64,000 nt of DNA, taken from positions 647,408 through 711,407 of the forward strand of contig CAXIPT010000013.1 in assembly GCA_964030475.1 (NCBI GenBank). The letters are read 5' to 3'. Each line of letters opens with the position of its first letter. Within the stretch, counting starts at the first letter, position 1. This document shows, piece after piece, positions 42,734 to 54,809 of the stretch. The stretch comes from Tethya wilhelma. Its lineage: Eukaryota; Porifera; Demospongiae; Tethyida; Tethyidae. The notes beneath the pieces are model-generated. The model was not told the origin of the DNA. It saw only the letters and a list, made by a program, of their open reading frames with translations, and made no database searches. Both the position numbers and the translations under genes were made by a program.

Positions 42734-45700
42734 ATGCCAGCTTTAGGTGTGGTTGCTCTGAGTTTCATTTCTCTGCTCTTGTCAACAAGAGTTAGTCCTA
42801 GTACAGCTGCACCAGTTTATATTGGTACTGGAACTGATAAAGGTATCCAGGAAGTGTTGGCTGAAGGAGGTGATGTTGTTGTGCTGGGAGGTCTCTTTCC
42901 AGTCCACAAGAACGAGGACAACCAATGTGGTGACGTACTGGACCTTGGTGTGCAGAGACTCGAAGCAATGGTGTTTGCCACTCAGCTCATCAATCAGGAC
43001 CCATCTCTGTTGCCGGGAGTGACACTCGCATTTGAAATCCGTGATACTTGTATCCAAGCCAACCGTGCCTTGGAACAGAGCCTGGATTATGTGAGTGCCC
43101 GAGAGCTGGGTGCTAATGGTACAGTACTGGGAGTGTCGGGAGTCGTGGGAGCTGCCTCCAGTGGCGTCTCCATCTCTATTGCCAACCTCCTTAGGCTCTT
43201 TCAAATCCCACAAATCAGTTATGCCTCAACGGCAAAGATACTCAGCGACAAGACACGTTTTGACTACTTCTTTCGTACAGTTCCCCCGGACTCCCTTCAA
43301 GCTCAAGCCATGGCTGAAATTATTGGCCACTTTGGGTGGACGTATGTGTTTGCCATACATTCTGACGATGCTTATGGAGCAGAAGGTATCCAGGCTTTTG
43401 TGAGCGAACTAGAGAAACTCAATACCAACGAAACTGACACTCGGTTCTGCGTCGCTACCCTCATTGAGGTACCACTGGGAGCACTTGATGGGGAGTTTGA
43501 TGAAGCTGTGACAAGAATGACCCAGCAGTGGGTGAGTAATGCTTCAGTGGCGGTAATATTTGGTCAGTTGTCAACGGCAACTGGAGTTCTCAGTGCTGTA
43601 AAGAGAAGAATGGAAGTGGACGAAGAATTTACAGCCAAGAACTTCACCTGGATTGGGAGTGATGCCTGGGGTGACCAACTATCGGCTGAACTTCATCCTG
43701 TAGCACAAGGCATGCTAAGTGTCATCCCTGTGGCAAAACAAAGTGCATCGTTTGACAACTATTTCCTCTCTCTCCATCCTACAAACTACTTCGTTAATCC
43801 ATTCTTTCTTGACTATTGGGAGACCATTTTCAACTGCAGTCTTAGCAACAGCACATCTGAAAAGTACGATAAGAGTTGTGATCTTTCCAAGCAAGCCATC
43901 ACACGTGAAGGAGGCTTCAGACAAAACAGCAAGGTCACATTCACCATAGACGCTGTCTACGCCTTTGCCTACTCCATCCACAACATGCAGAGAGACCTTT
44001 GTCCTTCGAAGCGTGGTCTCTGCTCTGCCATGCTTGATGGTCGATCGCATGAAGTGAAAGTCAATGGACGTCTTCTGTTAGACTACCTTCATAATGTTTC
44101 CTTCAGTCCAGGGGCGTCTGCTGATGTTATAGCCTTTGATGAAAGTGGAGATGAACTGGGAGGATTCTTGGTCAAGAACCTGCAGGCTTCACCAGAAAGT
44201 GGGGGGTTGAGTCACACCTTCGCGATAGTAGGAGAGTGGAACATTTTCTCCGATGGCTCATCAGAGCTCCAATTAAGTGACACCATACAATGGAGCAACC
44301 AGGAAAGCGCTGCTCCCATGTCAATATGCAGCTTCCCGTGTGGAGGTGGAGAGTTTCCTGAACAAGCTCCTCAACAAGCAGACTGCTGTTGGACTTGTAA
44401 ACCATGTTTAGGCGACCGTCTTGTCAGTACTGGCCTCTCGTGCTCCGAGTGCGAACAGGGCTTCAAACCCAACGACAATAAGACAGCTTGCTTGGAGATT
44501 CCACCGACCTTTCTCACTTGGTCGAATCCCTGGTCCATCGTGATCCTCTTTATCACATCCTTAGGACTCATCGCAACTTCCTTTGTCATTGCTGTCTTCA
44601 TCGTGTTTCAGAAGCACTCCCTCATCAAGGCTTCCAGTCGAGAACTTAGTGCTGTCTTGTTGACTGGCATCCTACTCTGTTATCTCCTGCCACTTTTTTA
44701 TCTTGCTACCCCTTCACCGGCAATCTGCACCTTTAGAAGGTTTGGAGTTGGGATCTGTTTTGTTCTGAGCTACAGTGCCTTGCTTGTCAAGACAAACAGG
44801 ATTCACAGGATCTTTAATCGTCCTTCCAACTCCATCCAAGCTCCTCCGCTCATCAGTCCACAGAGCCAGCTGTTCTTCACCTCACTACTGGCAGCTGTTC
44901 AAGTGGTCATTGAGGTTGTCTGGCTGGTTGTCGAGAAACCTAGTATAACGTACGTTTACAGCGACTTTAGCACCGAACTTAAATGTGGAGAATCGCCACA
45001 CATCCAACTTGCTGTTAGTCTCGGCTACAACTTTTTCTTGCTCATCCTCAGCACGTACTTTGCATTTCGCACTCGTAAGATTCCACAGAACTTCAACGAA
45101 GCCAAGTTTATCAACCTCACCCTCTACACCACCATCATAATATGGTTGGCTTTCATTCCAACCTACTTCTCCACTGCCCGACTTGGAACGGTCTATCAAA
45201 CCAGCTCTCTCGTGTTGGCCATCATTTTGAGTGCCACGACCACTCTGATATGTCTCTTCATGCCAAAGATCTATTTTCTCTTTTCCCAACAATACAAGGA
45301 GAAGTTTGGAAGCAGCTCAGACAGCCATCGTAGTGTGGCAAGAGATAGGATGAACAGTGTGTGTTCAGTTGGAATTGGAGCATCCATTCTTTTAGGCGAA
45401 AGAAACTACTCTTTGGACAGGAAGTCCTCTATCTTTAACCATGGTAAGTGTCCACGCACCACAAGTCATCTAGAAACAGTGCCCAGTTTTATCTTTTGTT
45501 TGATAAAATTGTTTATTTTTCTTCAGACTCCACAGGACTAGGGGGTGGTCACAAACATCGCTCCTTCTCTGTGGCTAGCTCAATCAAGACGTCTCTCTCA
45601 GACGTTCCTCCCTCAGCTACTTCAGCAAGACACTTTGAACTCTCTGTCCTAGCAGAGGAAGAAGATTCTAAAGGAACAAGAATGAGAGCTCGGGCAAGAA

Positions 45701-46251
45701 GACAAAGTGCCAAGGATGATTTTGATGGCATTGTTCTTCCTGCTTGTACCGTCTGCACAAAGAGGAAACGCTCTGTAGACATAGGAATTCAGACTGAAGT
45801 CCATCCTGGTTCCCTCCAAAAACAACTCACGGACACTGATGACCATTTCCTGGACGACCCATTGCCACCTGGCCCTTCACAACAAGCTCACACCCTGGAG
45901 CTACACACAGATGTCCTTCCTCCTTCATTGTCTCAGACCGAGGGGGTCGTAGAGTTACCAGCCTCCCTGGAACAAAAGGAATCTGACATCTTTGATCATC
46001 CAGAACCACCACCCTCCATTGAACATGAGAACAGTTCAGCAATTTCCAAAAAGAGTGACACACAGTCCCAAGATCTAGAAGATGTATCCTCACCCTTGCT
46101 GCCCCCTCAATCTCTTTGGACCCCTCTACCTGTTGGCCCCCCTCTACCACTGGGGGACATTAGTAAGGAACTCCTCTATCTCTATGTGCCACTCCCCCCT
46201 TCAACCACGCCCACTCCATCAGCCAGTCATTGTAATCTTGATAATTATTAG
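42734..46251 (+). CDS. Metabotropic-glutamate-receptor-like class C GPCR
   Basis: Exons 42734-45443 and 45527-46251 (GTAAGT donor, CTTCAG acceptor) give 1144 residues. Signal peptide, then a Venus-flytrap domain (about 50-500) with GVSGVVGAASSGVSI, ISYASTAKILSD, FFRTVPPDSLQAQAM, HSDDAYG and TWIGSDAWGDQ. The Ser and Ser-Thr that bind the amino-acid backbone in mGluRs, the binding Tyr of DAYG and the Asp of GSDAW are all present. A nine-Cys NCD3G linker is at about 530-590 and a 7TM domain at about 600-850 (YTTIIIWLAFIPTYFST near TM6). This linker is absent from GABA-B receptors, so the mGluR branch is favoured. The long Pro/Ser-rich tail carries DIGIQTE near residue 988. Signals through G proteins at the plasma membrane by family analogy; ligand not proven. 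Confidence 0.92.
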
Positions 46252-46360
46252 AGGGGTGGAGCTTAGTACAATTAATTATAGCACTAGTTTTATTGTACTA
46301 ATAATCAAGTTTGTGCAAATAACTTATTGAGCTGTGAAGAATGTAATCAGTTGTACATAA

Positions 46361-46366
46361 AATAAA
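46361..46366 (+). terminator. Poly(A) signal of the receptor gene
   Basis: AATAAA lies 110 bases after the stop codon at 46249-46251, just before the convergent transporter gene. Confidence 0.6.
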
Positions 46367-46456
46367 GATTGAAATCATAAAAACATGATTGTTAATAATT
46401 TCAAAATTGATATTGAAAATGAAACCTGAACAACTGCTGTTTTATAATAACTATTA

Positions 46457-47229
46457 TCAACAGAATAAACTTGTATCGTTGGAGGAGACACTACATAAAC
46501 TCTCACAGTTACAAAACCGCACGTGAGATGTGAAGTTATCGGTAGCTTGGGCCAGTCGACAGCAGGTATCGTAAGGATCTGCTGAGTCAGCACAATAAGG
46601 AGGGCGGTACTCCTCTTGGTGGGAGTAGCTCCTGACGGCCTGTAGTGATGTCTCTATTGTTCCCAGTACCATGATGACCAGCCCCAGCATCACCAGCAGG
46701 ATGGAAATGATCTTCCCTCTGGAGAGCCATGGCTGTTTGGAGAGCTTGAGGTAGCAGGCCGGGGGGAGGATGTAGACCAGGGGGACCGCTGTGAAGCACC
46801 CCTAATCATGGGTGGGGAACATTAACATGAATAATATTGTAACTTTTTTATGAACCATTTTAGCCAGGATTTAAGGTGGAAAGCTTGCTTCCTAGTAAAG
46901 ACTTTCAAGTTACTTAAGACATGACTTGAACTCAGTAAGCTACTCAGTACCATAATGTCATGGCTCATGAGTCCAACCATTACCCACAGCTGCTACACAG
47001 GCTAGCAACCACTGCCTCACGTACGCCTGAGGCTATATGATACAGTACATGCAGTAGACGTACACTGAAGGCCAGGACCAAGCCCAGATCATTAGTAGAC
47101 ACACCGATAGCCAGCGCCATCATCACTAGCACCACAGTCAGGACAATATGCCGAGTTAGCGATTTATGCCGAGGGGTAAAGAGGAACTTGTCTACCCCCT
47201 GCAGAGGTTGTATAGAGTGGAAGTTTTAT

Positions 47230-47268
<39 letters not shown>

Positions 47269-47950
47269 TGTGTGTGAGTGGGTGGTACCTTTTTTAATGT
47301 CTGGATTGGTATCCACTTGATTGCCTTATATGGAATCTTTGAGATTGTAATCTCCAATACCTTAGGTTTCAGAAAGAAAGAAAAGATTATGTCATTATGA
47401 TGTAATCATTATTATTACACACCTCTCTTGCTACAAAGCATTCTATTGGGTAGGTGAGCATGATGACACACGCGTAGATGAACCTAGTGACGTTTGCAAC
47501 AACATCATCTCCACAGTAGTTGTTTAAGAGATCACCTTTGAGAAAGATTTGAAAGATTAATTTTGTGAAAGATTTGAAAGAATGGAAAAAATAACATTGT
47601 CGGAGGAAAATCTTTGTCTTTGTAGGCAAAAGCTTCACAATCTACAATATTTTGCGAAGAAAGACACACACACACACACACACCTTGTGTGATGCTCATG
47701 AAGGGCAAGAAGCCCGCTAGTCCAATGGCCACACAGATGCCCATGCTACTGAACACCGAGATGTGAGTAACGTGGGAGAACCTAGTGTGGGACCTCTGCT
47801 TCAGTGAGTCGTAGATCAGGTAGGTGTTGTGGTGGCACATGAAGGCTACACGTGAAGAGAATCATGGATGAATAAGGTAACAGAGAAAGATTCCTCTGAG
47901 TGAAAAAAATCTTTGATTGCGTACCTGATGTCATTATTCCAAACCCCTAC

Positions 47951-48013
<63 letters not shown>

Positions 48014-48014
48014 N

Positions 48015-48074
<60 letters not shown>

Positions 48075-48857
48075 TCATAGGGAAAAAAGTATCAAATATG
48101 AAATACATGTACTTACTGCGAGAAATTCTTTGTTCAAGACCCACGTTGTAAAATGGGAGTCACAACAGTCTGGTTGGAAACACCGCCTGTCATGGTGATG
48201 ATTGTCAGAAGAATTACATAATAATGACATCATTGTTTTAATTCGATCACTCACACAGCACAGTAGAGTTGTGTTGCCTCATAAATAGTAACACCGACTG
48301 TAAACAGAATACAGAGGATGGCAAACGCTGAAAACTGTGGAGAAATCAAAAAATGGAGTTAAGAATATACTGGATGTCACATCACACTGTAGCTGGTCCA
48401 TTGCTGTCATGTAGCTATCATGAGTGTAACCTTCTCTAGCTTGGAGACATTCCGAAGCATGGAAACTGGTAGCATAACTAGCAGAGTTAGTGCAACCTTC
48501 AGTATTCTAGGATCAACCAACAGAGCAGGTGGATCGTCATCATGGATCAAGACAACTGTACATGTGTGTGCGAGGGAGGGGGGGGAGAGAGAAAGAATGA
48601 AAGACAGTAAGTGCAGTTTGAGTTCAAATCAAGTTTGTACTCACAGAATTGCACCATTATTCTTGAAAAGGTGTCACCAACAATGACTGTATAGGCTAGC
48701 ATAGCTACAGGCACAAGACAATTACCATAAAGAGTGTTTCAAATTAAAAAGAATACAGGTATGTGTTACCGGTGAATGGAATGAGAAATTGTCCAACTGT
48801 TAGAAACCAGTATCCAGGACGACCAAATGCTTCTGAAACCATTTCCTATTGTATCAA

Positions 48858-48913
<56 letters not shown>

Positions 48914-50952
48914 TATCACTGAGACTGAGTTGATTATTGCATGGGACAAATAGATACACAATGACCATAATTATAGCATACTTGGTAGGTAAACTTGTTT
49001 GCCATAATCCCATCTTTGATGAGCAGGAGGATGGTGTAGTCTGTGATCAGTCCCACCAAGATGAGGAGTGCTAGGCCAACCAAGAACCCCGACTGTCTCA
49101 TGGCTGAAGCAATGCCTGCACAAGATAATAATTAGAAGTGAAAGGAGTTATCCTATAGGCAGCTGTCACAGTTCACTGTTAAAATATACGAATAAGTTCA
49201 CTTACCAATGGCACCAGCTCCTATGATGGAATTGATAAAGTTGAAGCTAGCACCTCCAATGCTCGAGGTGTTCTTCTTTGGCTCAATGAGCTGCAGTACA
49301 TTGTTACCAACGTCGTGGTCTGTCTCCTAGCATGTGACATGCATGTGACATGCATGTGACATGCATGTGAGGTGCATGTGAATGTATAGTAACAAGATAC
49401 ATACAACATACAAGTGCTTAAATTCCAGCCACAAACTGATGTTGTTATTAAATACCTGGGTAGGAATCAAAGCTGTTTGGTCATCCTCCTGAAATAAATA
49501 CAGACACAGAAATAAATCAATTGATACATTTGCAATGCACCAACCTCTTCTGATGTCGATTCCTGAGCCAATTCTTCGTCATTACCCTTGTTGTCCGACT
49601 TCAATACCTGTTTTAATTTTATTACAAGTAGTAAAAATTTCAAAAAAATAAGTAGTGTAGGAATGGGCAGTGCGGTAAAAAGTATTGGAACAAGGCATGT
49701 CTCAATTTCGGCACATGACTACTTCATTTTTATTCTTGTCAGTTGATCCTTCCTTAGGATCCTGCTAAGTGTCGTAAATGCAACGATCTGTACAATAGTG
49801 TGGTAGCTTATTATTGTATTGGTTCAAATTCCTACTAATCAGTAGGCTAAGCAGTGGAGCAAACTATAACAGACAGGTAACTTAAACTGGACTGTTAGCC
49901 AAGAGTTGGGTATAAAAAATGAAGTAGTCATGTGCCGAAATTGAGACATGCCTTGTTCCAATACTTTTTACCGCACTGCCCATTCCTACACTACTTATTT
50001 TTTTGAAATTTTTACTACTTGTTCATTCACTTTTTTCAACACTACAGTGTGGAAAATATTAGAGACTGGTTAGTCTTTACAAAAAGCTTGAGTAGCAGCA
50101 CTATATACTAGTGAAGGAGGCTAATGCGCATGCGCATAATAATGCCACGTGGATAATGACCTTTGAACTCTACAAGAAGATGGCTACATTGAAGTACATA
50201 AATTTATACTCTCAGTTTCAAAGCTTTCTAGTTTTTGTTTAGGCTTATTTGTGATGAAAACGAGTATCAAGGAATGTAGTACCTATGAAAAGAACTTACT
50301 TTGTGCTATCAAAGTTGGCTCAACACATTCTGGTTCTCTGGAAATGCTTTTCAAGTAAGTCAGTTAGGAAGTACGTACGTAAGTACGTACGTAAGTAAGT
50401 TAGATGAACAAAAATGGCACTATGGTGGCTTCCCCCTAGCGCTCTCTACGAGTGCTGAGGAAACTTTTTGCGAGTTTCAAGACTTGTAAGCAGTTGGTAA
50501 TCTGTTAGTGAGAGCCTCTGAGCAACTCTGAAAGTTTGATTTTGTTTGACTAGATTTTTATGGTGACCAACATTTTGTATTGTGTCTATGGGACAGCTGG
50601 CCCATTCCTACTATACGTACTACCGTACGTATGATAAAAAGTAGGAGCATCATATTATGTTGAGATTAAAGAGGCAACAACATAATGCATGTTTTTCAGA
50701 CACTAATGATATGGTCTCACATGATCTGCCTCACTAGCTAACCGTGGTACTATACACATGTCACAAACATGGATCTATATAAATACCCTTACTTCTAGTT
50801 CACTGATCTCAATCAACTAAAGTGTGTGTGTGTGTGAGAGAGAGAGAGAGCTATCTTTAACTCACGGTGGTGGAGATGTCCTCTCCATCTGGTGACTCCC
50901 TCTTGAAGACAACAGAGAACTCATCTCCTTCTCCCTCCACTTGCACCGACAT
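46457..50952 (-). CDS. SLC38A11-like amino-acid transporter, spliced
   Basis: Minus-strand exons in order: MSVQVEGEGDEFSVVFKRE (ATG at 50952, donor GTGAGT), VLKSDNKGNDEELAQES, NFINSIIGAGAIG, SAMRQSGFLVGLALLILV, FGRPGYWFLTVGQFLIPFT, LPVSMLRNVSKLEKVTL, AFMCHHNTYLIYDSLKQR, FSHVTHISVFSSMG, GDLLNNYCGDDVVANVTRF with LTYPIECFVARE, RHIVLTVVLVMMALAIGV, and FTAVPLVYILPPACYLKLS, stop at 46457. INSIIGAGA is the APC-fold family signature. AFMCHHN, QGDLLNNYC and LTYPIECFVARE closely follow vertebrate SLC38A11. The proteins are sodium-coupled or proton-coupled neutral amino-acid carriers with eleven spans; substrate here is unknown. Intron 1 (about 49610-50860) contains a hairpin MITE plus its tail. Confidence 0.88.
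47952..48071. repeat. (TG)n microsatellite
   Basis: Pure TG run with one unknown base at 48014, in an intron of the transporter gene. A (CA)n run also lies at 48857-48908. Confidence 0.97.
49619..50010. mobile_element. Hairpin MITE family A, copy 3
   Basis: Most complete copy: left end ACAAGTAGTAAAAATTTC (from about 49624) and right end GAAATTTTTACTACTTGT are perfect inverted repeats, with arms of about 115 bases around a roughly 160-base loop. Lies in intron 1 of the transporter gene. Confidence 0.92.
50011..50265. repeat. Tail repeat adjoining MITE A (copy 2)
   Basis: Matches 5311-5565 at most positions, in the same relation to the hairpin. The unit therefore spreads as hairpin plus tail, or the hairpin entered an older repeat before duplication. 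Confidence 0.85.
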
Positions 50953-51522
50953 TTGTAGCTCAGGTCAGGATGGTAAGGCATCGTCAAAGAAACAAGTCAA
51001 AAATCCACACACAAAAATTTACACACGTACACATGCATACGTCAGGAATAAAGCAAACATGTTTTGGGGTATGCATCACAGAATATGCTGGTAAGCCAGT
51101 GAATTCTACTGTGAGACATCAATATTGTGTCCAATGAATCAATTTAGGGTCTCCTTCATCAGTGGTTCTACAGAACTTGAGTCATCATTTTGATTCAAGA
51201 AGCAATTGCACTGCAGCAGTTTGTACTGACAGGATCTGTACCAGCTCTTCTTTCATGCCTTGGTGAAGCTGTTATTGTTTGTGTCCAACCTCACTGAGTG
51301 CTTCCATCATGCGGTTCATTTGTTCACCAATGGACATCATTCGACTCAGTGCCACAAACAACTCTCTCCTTCTCTTCCTGTTGACACTGCTGCATAAAAG
51401 AGACCACTGAGCTTTGCACAATCACAGTGGGTGTTTATCTGTAGCTAGACCACACTGGTGTGCTTTTGCTTGCAGAAATAACTTGCTAACAGTTTTATTG
51501 TTGCACTACTGGTGAAGACAAG
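50953..51522. promoter_or_regulatory. Divergent intergenic region
   Basis: Separates the transporter start from the first transglutaminase start. Promoters of both must lie here. No coding exon or repeat recognised. Confidence 0.4.
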
Positions 51523-54500
51523 ATGACCAGTCGCTCTGGCAACAGATTGGAGGTAGATGTCGACCATGTTGAGGCACTCAGTCACACTCAGAACTACGAT
51601 GTGGATGAGTTTCTTGTGACTCGCCGCGATACCACCTTCCCTGTCAACTTAAAGTCAAGGTCCAAGTTGACGGTTGATTCTGCCATTCTGGTTCACAAGG
51701 ACGGACACCAAGTGCCTCTGAAGCTCGGCAACCAATCCACTCCAACCAGCATAGAGGTATATATACAATGGTTTTTCCCTCTGAAACTAGAATGTGATTT
51801 TTATTAATTTTTACATTTAACATTATGAATCTGCATGTTCTTGCAATATCTGATGTGGGATATCGCTTGCTATGTTTTTTGTTTGTTTGTTTGTTTTGTT
51901 TTTACTTCTTGTGTTGCTATAAATTATAAGGACTATTTCTGCAATAAAAATGTATCTCTGCTGCATGCATGCAGGTGACCATTCCTGCAGACACTCCTGT
52001 TTCAGTCTACACTCTCAATGTGAAGGGGAAGCTATCCAATGGTGGAACATTTGATGCTAATCTGTCTCAAAGTGTGGCCGTGCTGTTCAATCCTTGGTCT
52101 AAGAATGACACAGTCTTCATGGAGAATCCTGAATGGCGTGATGAGTATGTGCTTAACACACAAGGAGTGCTCTATGTGGGAGATTTGGACGGTGTTCCAT
52201 GGAATCTTGGTCTCCATCGCCCCGACTCTACCCGTGCTGTTCTCTATCTCCTGGAGAGGAGGTCCACACTTTCCTTTGAGCAGAAACGCAGTCCGGTCTT
52301 GGTCTCGAGGGAGATGTCTGCTCTGGTCAACTCCATCGGTGATAGTGGTGTCCTGGTTGGGCGCTGGGATGGTCGCTACTCTGATGGCCGCAGTCCTTCT
52401 TCTTGGGTGGGAAGTGGACAGATCCTGCAGCAATTCTATCGAAATGGATGCTGGCCTGTCAAGTATGGCCAGTGCTGGGTCTTCTCTGGAGTGCTCTTGA
52501 GTGTCCTTCGACTTCTTGGCATTCCCAGTCGATCAGTGACCAACTTTACCTCTGCTCACGACACCAACTGCAACAGAAGTATTGACAACTACTACAATGA
52601 AGATGGCGAGAAGGTCAACTACCTGAGTACTGGCAGCGACTCAATCTGGTGAGAAAATATTCTTAAGATAACTCGTTATGAATCTTTACCAAGAAAATTA
52701 TCAATTTGTATAGGAACTTCCATGTGTGGAATGAGGCCTACATGTGTCGTCCTGATCTGCCAGCTGGTTATGATGGTTGGCAAGCTCTCGATGCCACCCC
52801 CCAGGAAGAGAGCCCCCAGGGAGGAGGCTATAGGACTGGACCTGCTCCTCTGAAGGCCATTAAAGATGGCAATTCTGTCAATTATGATGCAAACTTCATC
52901 ATATCTGAGGTAAGAAAATTAACTGCAGCCTTGTAAACAGGCCTTCATTCCATACTTTTGCCTATTCTTTTATAAACAGAGAAGGACTATAGAAATAGCT
53001 ATGTGGTTTAAGAGGCTAATGTATAAATAGTCTGTATAATTACAAATTGTGCATGCGTGCCTAACCTATAGCTGTTCAATGTTTTCTCTCCAGGTGAATG
53101 CTGATGTCAAGAAGTACATCATAGGCAGGGATGGTGAGCCCAGGCTGTGTCGTGTGGACACCTCACTGGTTGGTCGCAACATCAGCACCAAGGCCGTGGG
53201 GAGTAGCAGGAGGGAGGACATCACTCATCTTGTAATGACATCATAAAGTCATTTTAAAACATTTTATTTCTAAGAGACAATTTTCTTACTGTATAGTACA
53301 AGTATGGTGAGGGTACCGAGAAGGAGAGGCGCTCGCTGCTGAAAGGTATTGCACCTCCCGTTGAGGAGCCGGAAGAAGTGGTCTTTGAGATTCCAGAGAA
53401 CCATTTGCACTTTGGAGACAATGTTGGGTTTATTGTGAAGGCCACAAGCAAAGAGAGACAGCAACGTGTGAAGGGAACGATCCATTGCGAGGCCATCACT
53501 TACACTGGGAGGTTAGAGATAGGGAAATCGAGAGAGAATTGTTTAAACTTTTATCGAGTCAAGTGTTAGTGTTTATTTTTTTCTTTCTTTCCATCTTCAT
53601 CTCTTAGGTTGTTGAAAGATGTGGCCACTCTTAAAGTGGACAAGAAACTCAGCAGAGGAAGGACAGAGATCATCCAGATGAACGTTGGAGGAGATGTCTT
53701 CAGTGAATTCACTGGAACAAAAGTATGTGTGCCATAAACTACACACTTTAAAATAGTAGTAAAATATAATATACTTCACCCATTATTCTCTGCATGCAAT
53801 CACATCAAGGTGTACCTCCGTTTCAATGTGACTCTACCAGTTACTGGAACTGGTCAAGTATTTGCAGAAACTGTCACTATTTCTCCTACTCCTCCCAAAC
53901 TGAACATCTCCGGACCAGGTACGTTGTAGATGCTTGCAAAAACCTGCCCAAACAAAATCAAAAAATCAAATCTCTCCTTCTCAAATGCATGCAGACACCG
54001 TGGGCTTAGGACAAGAAGCCACCATCACTTGCACCTTTACCAACCCACTGGCCGTACCAATGCATGAGGTCATCTTCAACGTGGATGCAGACGATTTGCT
54101 AGAAGGTAAGCAACACCAGCCATGCATGACAACTCTATTGCCCCCTCCTACAAAGTCATTAAGAACTATAGCATACATGTAGTTAGCCAATTATTGTCTA
54201 TGGAGCTAAGTACAGTGATTCATTCATTCTTCTCTCTGTAGAGGATATTGCCCTCCCTGTTGGTACTCTCAATCCACGCTCTGAGCTGACGTGTGCCTTT
54301 GAGGTGTCTGGTTTGAAACCTGGTACTCACTCCATCATTGTTGGGTTGGACTCGGACAAGACCGAGATGGTCACAGCCAAGAAAGAGGTTTGCAATTTCA
54401 GCGTGTGTGTGTATCTAAAATAAAGAATTGCAAGCATGCAGTAATATTGACACTAGCACGTATATAATTGAGCATTCTTGATCTAATTATCTAGGAGTCT

Positions 54501-54776
54501 TCCTATCATTATTAGTTGCAAGGACTTAAGTTAATCGTTCTCTCTCATTCACCAGGTAACGGTACAGAGAGATGGACCCCCTCCTGTTGAGCCTCCAGTT
54601 CGACCAGTTGATTCTAACATCAACAAGATCGAAGTGGATACCGTCTTCTTGAATTTGGAGTACAACTGTTCCTCTCATCACACTGGTCGCTATGACTACG
54701 AAGGACTCATAGTGAGAAGGGGACAACCCTTCACTCTCTCACTCACTCTCACCAAACCTCTGCCAGGTAATTTGAC

Positions 54777-54809
<33 letters not shown>

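Noticed and set aside
43715..45292. Minus-strand frames of 76-143 codons inside the receptor
   Set aside because: Antisense shadows of the long receptor exon with no family resemblance.
42734..45541. GABA-B receptor
   Set aside because: The cysteine-rich NCD3G linker and the YASTAKILSD / FFRTVPPD segments belong to the mGluR branch; GABA-B receptors lack the linker.
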